Shown: positions 24,212 to 31,619 of the stretch, piece by piece
How positions within the stretch are numbered: the stretch's first letter is position 1
How the letters are laid out: each line of letters starts with the position of its first letter
Assembly: GCA_947168515.1 (NCBI GenBank)
Contig: CAMVMF010000002.1
Span: 1 to 62,503, forward strand
Direction: 5' to 3'
Source of the DNA: an uncultured Bacteroidales bacterium
GTDB lineage: Bacteria > Bacteroidota > Bacteroidia > Bacteroidales > P3
DNA length: 62,503 bases
Notes under the pieces: model-generated
The model's database searches: none
Seen by the model: only the letters and a program-made list of their open reading frames with translations
Told to the model about the DNA's origin: nothing
Translations under genes and position numbers: made by a program

Positions 24212-25489
24212 TTATTTTCTTCTACCTTTCTTGGGGGTGTTGGCTTTGGCGTTGCTCTTCTCGATGCCGAGTTTGGCAGCGATGGCATCGGGGATGGCGT
24301 CTTTGTGGACGAGGTAGTTCATGGTCTTGTAGCGGACGAAGGCCTTGCTGGCATAGAACATGCCGTGGTACTCGCCGTAGTCGCCCCAGCTGTTCTTAAC
24401 CATGTAGTACTCGTTGCCCATCTGGTCCTTGGCGGTGCCGTAGATAACCATGCCGTGGTCGTCGGTGGTCTCGCGGTTGTCGTAGGCAATCTGGCGCTCC
24501 TCCTGGGTGACCCAGCGCTGAGGAGTGGGGTGCTTGGCGGCTTCGTCCTGGATGGCCTTGGCGCTCATGCCGGTCCAGTGGGCCATGTCGCTGCCCTGCA
24601 GGTTGGCGGCAGTGGCGGCATCGGCAGGAAGCACGCAGAAACCTTTGCGGACACCCATGCGGAAGCCCTGCTCGCTGACGTCGCTACCCCAGGCAATGGG
24701 ATAGCCGTTGGCGATGGCGTTGTCGATGATTTCCATCATCTCGTCGATGGGCACGTTGTAGGAGAGGCCCCAGCGCCAGTTGTCCTGGATTTCGAGCACG
24801 AACTGGGTGTAGAAGGGGTGGTGGGTGTAGGAGGTGATGCTCACATAGTCGTCGGCATTGATGCCCAGGCTCTCATAGAAGCTCTTGGGGGTGTACTCCT
24901 TGCCGTTGTAGGTGAATTTCTCAGGGGCGGTGCCCAAGTATACATCATGGACGGCTTTGATGGCCTTCATGCAGAGGAGGCCGTCCTTGCCACGCTGGAG
25001 AGTCTTGAGCTTGTCGTTCTTGGCGATAGCGGCCACCATGGCGTCGGTGAGGGCACTGAGCTCGTTGTGGTTGGAGAGGGTGTCGCCATACATGACACCG
25101 GGACGCATGTACTCCTCGGGGATGAGGCCGAAGGTCTTCATGCCATAGATGACGTCGCCGAAGGCACCGCCTTGGCTAAAACTGACATCACCGCTGGTGC
25201 GGATGGCAGCCATGGCGCGGTCGTTGTAGGTGTTGCTGACGATGTACATCTCGCTGAAGTCGTAGGTGCCTTTGCCCATGCGGAGCAGCTCGGCCTCGAT
25301 GAAGCCAAGGCCGCTGTAGCACCAGCAGGTGCCGGCCTGGTTCTGGTTCTTGACGGAGGTGACGGGGAGTTCCTTGACGACGGTGAATTTGTAGCCCTCG
25401 TCCTCTTTCTGCTCGTCGGTCTTAGGAGCCTGTGCAACCGCTGTGGCGCAAACGGCAGCAGCTGCAAGAGTCATAAAAAATTTCTTCAT
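24212..25489 (-). CDS. Secreted C1 (papain/bleomycin hydrolase-type) peptidase
   Basis: This 425-aa product has a signal peptide (MKKFFMTLAAAAVCATAVAQ) and a C1 catalytic triad: Cys55 in NQNQAGTCWCYSG, His345 in TTDDHGMVIYG and Asn366 in MVKNSWGDYG. The spacing and the long insertion between Cys and His fit the PepC / bleomycin hydrolase branch, normally cytoplasmic, but the signal peptide sends this one to the periplasm or outside. The C-terminus ends basic (NTPKKGRRK), with no T9SS domain. It likely trims peptides for amino-acid uptake. It is a cousin of the 476-aa enzyme at 26345. Confidence 0.9.
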   Translation of the reverse strand: MKKFFMTLAAAAVCATAVAQAPKTDEQKEDEGYKFTVVKELPVTSVKNQNQAGTCWCYSGLGFIEAELLRMGKGTYDFSEMYIVSNTYNDRAMAAIRTSGDVSFSQGGAFGDVIYGMKTFGLIPEEYMRPGVMYGDTLSNHNELSALTDAMVAAIAKNDKLKTLQRGKDGLLCMKAIKAVHDVYLGTAPEKFTYNGKEYTPKSFYESLGINADDYVSITSYTHHPFYTQFVLEIQDNWRWGLSYNVPIDEMMEIIDNAIANGYPIAWGSDVSEQGFRMGVRKGFCVLPADAATAANLQGSDMAHWTGMSAKAIQDEAAKHPTPQRWVTQEERQIAYDNRETTDDHGMVIYGTAKDQMGNEYYMVKNSWGDYGEYHGMFYASKAFVRYKTMNYLVHKDAIPDAIAAKLGIEKSNAKANTPKKGRRK

Positions 25490-25566
25490 GTTTTAGAATG
25501 TTACTTTTTGATTATATTAATATTATACTATTCTTTCGCAGAGGTTCACCCATACTTAATGCGGTG

Positions 25567-25574
25567 CAAAAATA
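25567..25574 (-). promoter_or_regulatory. -7 element of the C1 peptidase gene
   Basis: On the minus strand it reads TATTTTTG, 77 bp before the start codon at 25489. Confidence 0.55.
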
Positions 25575-25639
25575 CAACTTTTTTTCTAAATATTAATAGT
25601 AGGACCAAAAATAATCCCCACCCATAATAAAAACTCCTC

Positions 25640-26254
25640 ATGGCCGTTATGTACTTTATAGGAAAACAAAAATCTGACTATATGGGAAAACAAAAATCCA
25701 AGCCCGAAGAAATACCCCAATTGGAGGGCTACGTCACTGAGAAGAAAACCATCAGCATCTTGGCTGCCAACATTTGGGCCTTGGCAGTGATGGCGATAAT
25801 TGGCGTGGGCGGTTTTGCACTTCTGTATTGGCTGCATGCCCCACTTCATTTTTCTTACCGCATGGGAGGCCCTTTCCTGCTGGCATTGCTTGTGGGCATT
25901 GTGGTGCATGAGCTGATTCACGGCTTCACCTGGATGGCGGTGACCCACAGCGGCTTTGGTCATTTGAGGTTTGGTGTGATGACAGGGGCGGTGTATTGCC
26001 ACATTGATGTGCCTATGACTAAAAGGGCTTATGTGGTGGGAGCCCTCATGCCGTTGCTGTTGTTGGGGCTGTTGCCGTTTGTGGTTTCGCTACTCGTAGG
26101 CAGTTTGTGGCTGATGCTCTTCGGCACCATGCTTTCAGCCGCCGCCATGGGCGACGTGATGATTGTGTGGGCCTTACGCCACGAAAGCCCGGACACCTTG
26201 GTCTACGACCACCCCACGGAAGGGGGCTGCCTGGTGTACCACAAGGCAGTGTAA
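25640..26254 (+). CDS. DUF3267 membrane protein (zincin-like HELIH)
   Basis: This 204-aa protein has four or five hydrophobic segments. The first is near residue 45 (ISILAANIWALAVMAIIGVG); the second (FLLALLVGIVVHELIHGFTW) carries the HExxH-type zinc motif HELIHG near residue 90. DUF3267 proteins are putative membrane metallopeptidases related to site-2-protease-like zincins; their substrates are unknown. The N-terminus contains a small internal repeat (FIGKQKS, then YMGKQKS), so the true start may be the second Met. It lies between two minus-strand C1 peptidase genes. Confidence 0.8.
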   Translation: MAVMYFIGKQKSDYMGKQKSKPEEIPQLEGYVTEKKTISILAANIWALAVMAIIGVGGFALLYWLHAPLHFSYRMGGPFLLALLVGIVVHELIHGFTWMAVTHSGFGHLRFGVMTGAVYCHIDVPMTKRAYVVGALMPLLLLGLLPFVVSLLVGSLWLMLFGTMLSAAAMGDVMIVWALRHESPDTLVYDHPTEGGCLVYHKAV

Positions 26255-26279
26255 GGTTTTTTTGCGCAGTTTGTTACAT

Positions 26280-26319
26280 AAAAGAGCCTGCCGCCCCGGT
26301 CGGGACGGCAGGCTCTTTT
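26280..26319. terminator. Strong bidirectional terminator
   Basis: A 14-bp perfect stem AAAAGAGCCTGCCG / CGGCAGGCTCTTTT serves the DUF3267 gene (+) and the C1 peptidase gene (-). Confidence 0.92.
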
Positions 26320-26344
26320 ATGTGTCTTACTGTCTGCGAAGCTA

Positions 26345-27775
26345 CTACTCTTCAGGGGCGAACATGGGGTCCCAAGCGGGAAGCATGATGGGCTTCTGGT
26401 CGAGCAGGGCACGGACGTTGGCGGGAATGTATTTCTCCTCCAGCACCACTCGGAACATGTACTCGTTGAACCAGTTGTTGGTCATGATAAGGAAGCCTTG
26501 GTAGCCGTAGCTGCTGCCCCAGCTGTTCTCCACCATCCACTTGATGGGTTTGCCGTCCTTGTCGAGGTCCACAGCGCAGAGGGTCATGGCATGGCTGCTG
26601 CCGCTGGCATAGGTGGCCACGCGCTGCCGCTTGTCCATCCCGAAGGTGGTGCCGAAGAGGGAGGCGTAGTCGTAGTTGTTGACATCCATGAAGCCTTTGT
26701 CGCGGTTGAGGAACTTGCCCACGTCGCAGGAGAAATACATCATGGTGCTGTCCTTGATGGAGGCGATGCACATGGGGGCGATCTCTTCCATGGGCAGGTT
26801 GATGTAGCGCCAGTTCTGGCCGTCGTAGACATGGCGGTCGTATTGGATTTCATACACCTTGTAGTACTCGCGGGTAGGGTCGTTCATGACCATGTAATAT
26901 TTGGAGAAATCGGTCTTGGCAAATTTCTCATAGAAGGATTTGGGCGTATAGCTGTCGGTGGACACTATCTGGCCCTTGGCATCTTTCTGCTGCCAGGTGA
27001 ACTGTGCGGGAGGCTCGCCCATGGTGAGGGCCAGCATGCGGTAGATGGTGCCGAGCATCTCGGTCTTCTTCTCCTGCAGCTTGGTGGCGGTCATGCCCTT
27101 TTGGGCTGCCATCTCGCGCAGCAGCAGTCCGTCTTCGCGCAGTTTGAGGGCCAGGAGGCTGCTGATGCTGCTGGTGTTGTTGGTGTTGTAGGTTTCGGGC
27201 ATGGCCTCGGCTGGCACCAGACCGTATTTGTCAATCAGGTTGGCCACACCGGTGAACTGGCCACCGTCGCCGATGGGGTTTTTGAAGAGCCACTGGACTT
27301 CCTGGTCGTCGATGCTTTTCTTATAGGTGTCTATCATGGCCTGAAGGAAGAGGTTGGATTTCTCCAACTGGTCGTAGAAGAACAGGTAGGCCTGTGAGAA
27401 CTGGAAGTCGGCGGGCAGGTGATGCTCACGGATGGCGCGGTTGCGCAGCACGTTCATGCCGGTGAACATCCAGCAACGACCCGAAGACTTCTGGTCGGTA
27501 ACGGCTTTGCTCTCCACACGGTGGGAGAAGTGGGAGTCGAAGGCGGTGCTGTTCTCATAGTTCAGGGCCAGCTTGGCGGGACTGTTGGTGACCATGATGT
27601 TGCGCAGGGCTTTGTCGCTGGCGTTGCCGCCGAAACTCTGTTTCATCTGCTGCATCATCTCGCTGGTGATGCCTCCGTTGTAGGGGGTGGCGTTCTTGGT
27701 GTTTTTCTTCTGTGCCTGGGCGGGGACAGCCATCATGACGGCTGCGAGGGCCAGGGCGATCATTGCTCGTTTCAT
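26345..27775 (-). CDS. Secreted bleomycin hydrolase / aminopeptidase C-type peptidase
   Basis: This 476-aa product has a signal peptide (MKRAMIALALAAVMMAVPAQA) and the C1 triad: Cys101 in DQKSSGRCWMFTG, His395 in SSHAMTLC and Asn417 in VENSWGSSYG. Length and motifs match aminopeptidase C / bleomycin hydrolase almost end to end, with the addition of the signal peptide usual in Bacteroidales. The last residues (MLPAWDPMFAPEE) resemble the C-terminal arm that reaches into the active site and sets aminopeptidase specificity. It is 78 bp downstream of the TlpA lipoprotein gene on the same strand, so the two may be co-transcribed. Confidence 0.93.
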   Translation of the reverse strand: MKRAMIALALAAVMMAVPAQAQKKNTKNATPYNGGITSEMMQQMKQSFGGNASDKALRNIMVTNSPAKLALNYENSTAFDSHFSHRVESKAVTDQKSSGRCWMFTGMNVLRNRAIREHHLPADFQFSQAYLFFYDQLEKSNLFLQAMIDTYKKSIDDQEVQWLFKNPIGDGGQFTGVANLIDKYGLVPAEAMPETYNTNNTSSISSLLALKLREDGLLLREMAAQKGMTATKLQEKKTEMLGTIYRMLALTMGEPPAQFTWQQKDAKGQIVSTDSYTPKSFYEKFAKTDFSKYYMVMNDPTREYYKVYEIQYDRHVYDGQNWRYINLPMEEIAPMCIASIKDSTMMYFSCDVGKFLNRDKGFMDVNNYDYASLFGTTFGMDKRQRVATYASGSSHAMTLCAVDLDKDGKPIKWMVENSWGSSYGYQGFLIMTNNWFNEYMFRVVLEEKYIPANVRALLDQKPIMLPAWDPMFAPEE

Positions 27776-27853
27776 ATATGTGTTGTTTTTGTTATTTTCG
27801 AGTGGGTTTTGCGCGTTAGGTTGGGGACGCTCAGTTGTGCTGTCCTATCGGGG

Positions 27854-28978
27854 TTATTTGATGTTCAACGCCTCTTTCACGGCAGCCTCGAGCTCTTCGC
27901 CGCGGAGATTGCGTTTGACGATGGTGCCCTGCTGGTCGACGAGCAGAATCATGGGGATGCCGTTGACGCCGTAGTTGTCGGTGGCGACTTTGGTGGTGTC
28001 AATCAGCTGGGGATAGGTGATGCCGAGGTCGGCCACGGCTTTCTTGTGGTCGGGGATTTTGTCCCAAACGTCGATGCCGATGATGTTGAGGCCCTTGGCG
28101 TTGTATTTGTTGTAGAGGCGCACGAGGTTCTCGGAGATTTCCTTGCGACAGGGACCGCACCAGGATGCCCAAAAGTCGATAAGGGTCACCTGGGTGGTGT
28201 CGAGCATGGCACTGAGGGTGGTGGCATTGCCGGTGGCAAAGTCGATGCCTTTGATGTCGACGAAGTGTTTGCCCACCGAGGTGTTGGCCACGTTGAAGAG
28301 TTGGGTGCGGGCCTTGAGCAGCGGGGCATATTGGGCAATGATGCTGTTGGAGGAGTTCATGATGCTGTCGAGCTGTTCGAATGACATGCTCTCATGCTGC
28401 ACCAACTGGCTGAGGGCGAAGGCTCCGATGATGTTGTCCTTGTTCTGCCCGAATATTTCTTTGCAGCGGCTGATGTTGTAGACGTTAATGATGCTGTCCA
28501 ACTGGGCATATTCTGCCACGATGGCCGCCTGGCTGTCGGGAGAGAGGGTCGTGTAGTATTTCTCCATGAGGCCTTGGAGCTGGTTTTGGTAGTTGCGGGC
28601 CGTGGTGTCGCAGGTGAACGACTTGTAGTAGATGTCGTTCATGGGAGTGCCATAGAGTGTGTCGGTGACCATGTTGAGGTGGATGGTGCCGGGCTCAAGG
28701 ACGAAAGCACTGTAGTAACGCTCTTGACTGCCGGGGGCGGTGATGAGCATGGCCATCTTGGTGGTGTCGACGGTGCCACTGAACTGGAAGGTGCCGTTGG
28801 CGATAGTGGCAGAGTCCAGCAACTGGGTGCCGTCGATGTCGGTCAGGTAGACCTTGGTGCCGTCGAAGCCGGTGGCGGGCATTTCGCCCATGATGGTATA
28901 CTGGTTGGCTGCCTGATGACAGGCGGAAAGACTCAGCAGCATGGCTGCAAGTAATAAAATATTGGAAATCTTATACAT
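27854..28978 (-). CDS. TlpA-like thiol-disulfide lipoprotein (DUF4369 + thioredoxin)
   Basis: This 374-aa product has lipobox LSLSAC (Cys20). Residues ~25-130 form a DUF4369 domain (YTIMGEMPATGFDGTKVYLTD ...). A helical middle follows, then an AhpC/TlpA thioredoxin fold with the redox motif WASWCGPCRKEI near residue 270 and the cis-Pro region YGVNGIPMILLVD. It works as a periplasmic disulfide reductase; the partner is unknown. ATG 28978 is chosen because the -7 element at 29010-29017 is close and the lipobox spacing is right. Adjacent secreted cysteine peptidases could be clients, since their Cys needs to be kept reduced (inference). Confidence 0.9.
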   Translation of the reverse strand: MYKISNILLLAAMLLSLSACHQAANQYTIMGEMPATGFDGTKVYLTDIDGTQLLDSATIANGTFQFSGTVDTTKMAMLITAPGSQERYYSAFVLEPGTIHLNMVTDTLYGTPMNDIYYKSFTCDTTARNYQNQLQGLMEKYYTTLSPDSQAAIVAEYAQLDSIINVYNISRCKEIFGQNKDNIIGAFALSQLVQHESMSFEQLDSIMNSSNSIIAQYAPLLKARTQLFNVANTSVGKHFVDIKGIDFATGNATTLSAMLDTTQVTLIDFWASWCGPCRKEISENLVRLYNKYNAKGLNIIGIDVWDKIPDHKKAVADLGITYPQLIDTTKVATDNYGVNGIPMILLVDQQGTIVKRNLRGEELEAAVKEALNIK

Positions 28979-29009
28979 AATGTGTTTTGTTTTTGTCAAC
29001 TACAAACTG

Positions 29010-29017
29010 CAAATATA
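29010..29017 (-). promoter_or_regulatory. -7 element of the TlpA lipoprotein gene
   Basis: Minus-strand TATATTTG, 31 bp before the ATG at 28978. Confidence 0.55.
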
Positions 29018-29061
29018 CATAATTTTTTTGATATACAGAGGTTTTTACACTTCCCCCTTTT

Positions 29062-29310
29062 CGATGCCCGGAGTTTTATGGACTCCCCTCTTTTCGATAC
29101 CTGGAGTTATCTCGACTTCCCTCTTTTCGATGCCCGGAGGTTTATGGACTTCCCTCTTTTCGATACCCGGAGTTTTCTCGACTTCCCTCTTATTGATACC
29201 CGAAGGTTTATGGACTTCCCTCTTTTCGATACCCGGAGTTTTCTCGACTCCCCCTTTTTGATACTCGAAGGTTTATAGACTCCCCTCTTTCTGAAATCCG
29301 GAGGTTCGTA
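29062..29310. repeat. 33-bp tandem array with 66-bp higher order
   Basis: Eight units start at about 29062, 29095, 29128, 29161, 29194, 29227, 29259 and 29292 (core CGATACCCGGAGTTTT then GACTTCCCTCTTTT). Units alternate between TATGGA and TCTCGA at the same place, giving a 66-bp higher-order period. Both strands stay open over most of it because the period is 11 codons. Confidence 0.9.
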
Positions 29311-29385
29311 AGCGTTCCCTTTTTCAGCCTCCGTGGTTTCCCAGTAGTTCACAGAGGAGCCATCCTGTGTTTTGTCGACTTTCAT
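29107..29385 (-). CDS. Repeat-containing basic small protein, doubtful
   Basis: The 92-aa frame has a non-repetitive first 40 residues (MKVDKTQDGSSVNYWETTEA ... YEPPDFRKRGVY) and then an 11-residue repeat alternating GKSRKLRVSKR and GKSINLRVSIR, very basic. The non-repeat part looks protein-like. The only good Shine-Dalgarno (AGGAGG near 29426) serves another ATG 31 nt upstream, in a different frame, which would give a ~30-aa peptide. A -7 element TACATTTG lies at 29487-29494. Either this is a real DNA/RNA-binding-like basic protein, a decayed gene, or a by-product of the repeats. It ends where a unit carries TAA. Confidence 0.35.
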   Translation of the reverse strand: MKVDKTQDGSSVNYWETTEAEKGNAYEPPDFRKRGVYKPSSIKKGESRKLRVSKRGKSINLRVSIRGKSRKLRVSKRGKSINLRASKRGKSR

Positions 29386-29486
29386 TTTGTTGATATACTG
29401 TGATTTTAACCCACATTTATCCTCCTATATTAGTATGTTTTGTGTTTAGTTTTATTTCCTCATCTAAATCTAAACTAAACCTAATA

Positions 29487-29494
29487 CAAATGTA
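29487..29494 (-). promoter_or_regulatory. Possible -7 element TACATTTG
   Basis: Minus-strand TACATTTG, about 100 bp before ATG 29385, with AGGAGG between. It supports transcription of the repeat-containing frame. Confidence 0.35.
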
Positions 29495-29610
29495 ATATAA
29501 AAGCCGAAGAAGCAGTGTAGGTAAAAAAGTTGCCTTTTTTTTCTGATGGAGGGTTTCTAGGCATGGCTTGGTCGGGGAGGATTATTAGTCTTTTGATATA
29601 ACGGGTGAGG

Positions 29611-29925
29611 AGGCAGGGCATGTTCAAAAGGTGGTGTGAACCATGTGCTGAAGAGGTGCGGGTCGGGCTCAAAGTGAGGGTGGGCCGTATTCGAATGAGG
29701 AGTGTGGTGTGCACGAAGGAGGCGTGGACTGTGCTTAAAAGGAGGGTGGTTATTGCACGTAAGGGGAGCGGGCCGTGTTCAAGGGAGAAATGGACTGTAC
29801 GCTAGGGGGATGCAGGATGTGTTAAGTAGAGGGGGCGTGGCCTGCACTGGAGATGTGGTGGGGCATGTGCGGTGAGAGGGGTTGGGCATGTGGGGAGGAG
29901 GTAGTGGAGTAGGTGTAGAGGGGGG
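29611..29925 (+). repeat. Highly diverged ~22-bp G-rich tandem array
   Basis: About 14 units of 20-25 bp can be cut so that each begins GG(A/C)C(T/A)GT or similar and ends in a purine tract: for example GGACTGTGCTTAAAAGGAGG, GGCCGTGTTCAAGGGAGAA, GGACTGTACGCTAGGGGGA, GGCCTGCACTGGAGATGTG. The plus strand is strongly G-rich over 300 bp. It fills most of the gene-free stretch 29520-30000 upstream of guaB. Confidence 0.55.
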
Positions 29926-30051
29926 GCGGAAGCTATTCGGAAGGGTAGGAGAGAGGTGTTGAAAAGGGTCGATGCGGCATGTTTTTGGATGAAAAATAGT
30001 TAAAAAGGGCGTTGGGGCCAAAAAAAATGGCATTATGTCGTAAAAAAAACG

Positions 30052-30059
30052 TATCTTTG
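30052..30059 (+). promoter_or_regulatory. -7 element of guaB
   Basis: TATCTTTG, 42 bp before the ATG at 30101; no clear -33. Confidence 0.6.
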
Positions 30060-30100
30060 CACAATTTTTTAAACGGATAAATAAAACACAATTTATAACT

Positions 30101-31573
30101 ATGTACACAGATACCACAAAATTCATTGGCGAAGGCCTTACTTATGACGACGTGCTGTTGGTGCCGTCCTATTCAGAGATTCTTCCCCGCGAAGTAACTG
30201 TAGCTACCCGTTTCTCCCGCAACATCAAGCTCAATATGCCGCTTGTTTCGGCCGCCATGGATACGGTGACGGAGGCTGCCATGGCTATCGGTATGGCCCA
30301 GGAGGGTGGTATCGGCGTACTGCACAAGAATATGTCCATCGAGCGTCAGGCCAACGAGGTGCGCAAGGTCAAGCGTGCCGAGAATGGCATGATTATCGAC
30401 CCCGTGACCCTGACCAAGGATGCCAAGGTGAAGGACGCCCAACGGCTGATGCGGGAGTACGGCATCGGCGGCATACCCATTGTGGACGAGGACCGTATGC
30501 TCATCGGCATGGTGACCAACCGCGACCTGCGTTTTGAGCGTAACATGGAGCGGCCGCTCTCGGAGATCATGATTACCAAACTGATTACGACCCATGTGGG
30601 CACCACTTTTGCCGAGGCCACCGATATCCTGCAGCAGCATAAGATTGAGAAACTGCCCGTGGTGAATGAGAAAGGCCAGTTCATGGGCCTGATTACCTAC
30701 CGCGACATTATGAAGACCAAGGAGCGCCCCCTGGCCTGCAAGGACAAGGACGGCCGCCTCTGTGTGGCTGCCGGAGTGGGTATCACCGAGGACATGATGG
30801 ACCGCGTGGACGCTTTGGTAAAGGCCGGAGCCGACGCCATCGTCATCGACACCGCCCACGGCCACAGCATCCGTGTGGTGGAAGCCCTGAAACAGGTCAA
30901 GACCAAATATCCCGACCTTGATGTCGTGGTGGGCAATATAGCCACCGGCGAGGCTGCCCTGATGCTGGCTGAGGCCGGGGCCGATGCCATCAAGGTGGGT
31001 ATAGGACCCGGAAGCATCTGCTCCACGCGTATCGTTGCCGGCATCGGCGTGCCACAGCTCACGGCCATTTGCGAGTGTGTCGGTGCCCTCAAGCAGAAGG
31101 GCTATGACGTACCCATCATTGCCGACGGCGGTATACGCTACAGCGGCGACATAGTGAAGGCGCTGGCCGCAGGAGCCTGCTCCGTGATGATAGGCTCGCT
31201 GATAGCCGGTGTGGACGAGGCCCCGGGTGAGACCATTATCTTTGAGGGCCGTAAGTTTAAGAGCTATAGAGGAATGGGATCGTTGGAGGCCATGCAGAGC
31301 GGCTCCAAAGACCGTTATTTCCAAGACAAGGAAACCGATGCCAAGAAGCTGGTGCCCGAAGGCGTGGTAGGACGTGTGCCTTACAAAGGCAATCTGAGCG
31401 AGGTGCTCTATCAGATGGTTGGCGGCCTGAAGGCCGGCATGGGCTATACAGGGTCGCGAGACATCCCCACGCTTCAGAAGGCCAAGTTCATCCGCATCAC
31501 CGCCGCCGGTGTCACCGAGAGTCACCCCCACGATATCGCCATCACCCGCGAAGCCCCCAACTATTCGAGATAA
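30101..31573 (+). CDS. guaB: Inosine-5'-monophosphate dehydrogenase
   Basis: GuaB oxidises IMP to XMP with NAD+, the committed step to GMP. The 490-aa cytoplasmic protein is of usual length. It starts [20 protein letters not shown], carries a CBS-domain pair (about residues 95-205), the barrel segment [12 protein letters not shown], the catalytic loop [12 protein letters not shown] (Cys near 307), and the flap [10 protein letters not shown] followed by a [10 protein letters not shown] region. All key residues are present. Start of a likely guaB / PpiC / SurA operon (46-bp gap to the next gene), an order seen in other Bacteroidales. Confidence 0.97.
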   Translation: MYTDTTKFIGEGLTYDDVLLVPSYSEILPREVTVATRFSRNIKLNMPLVSAAMDTVTEAAMAIGMAQEGGIGVLHKNMSIERQANEVRKVKRAENGMIIDPVTLTKDAKVKDAQRLMREYGIGGIPIVDEDRMLIGMVTNRDLRFERNMERPLSEIMITKLITTHVGTTFAEATDILQQHKIEKLPVVNEKGQFMGLITYRDIMKTKERPLACKDKDGRLCVAAGVGITEDMMDRVDALVKAGADAIVIDTAHGHSIRVVEALKQVKTKYPDLDVVVGNIATGEAALMLAEAGADAIKVGIGPGSICSTRIVAGIGVPQLTAICECVGALKQKGYDVPIIADGGIRYSGDIVKALAAGACSVMIGSLIAGVDEAPGETIIFEGRKFKSYRGMGSLEAMQSGSKDRYFQDKETDAKKLVPEGVVGRVPYKGNLSEVLYQMVGGLKAGMGYTGSRDIPTLQKAKFIRITAAGVTESHPHDIAITREAPNYSR

Positions 31574-31619
31574 TTGTTTTTAGGAATAAGAAAATCAGTA
31601 ATATAAGAAACTTTTTCTA

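Noticed and set aside
28941..29278. Plus-strand open frames over the 33-bp array, with repeating FPLFDTRSFLDF
   Set aside because: They are open only because the repeat period is 11 codons; they lack a start context and overlap the TlpA gene start on the other strand.
29481..30126. Minus-strand frames rich in Pro, Thr and Ser upstream of guaB
   Set aside because: Composition follows from the G-rich tandem array; no start signals.
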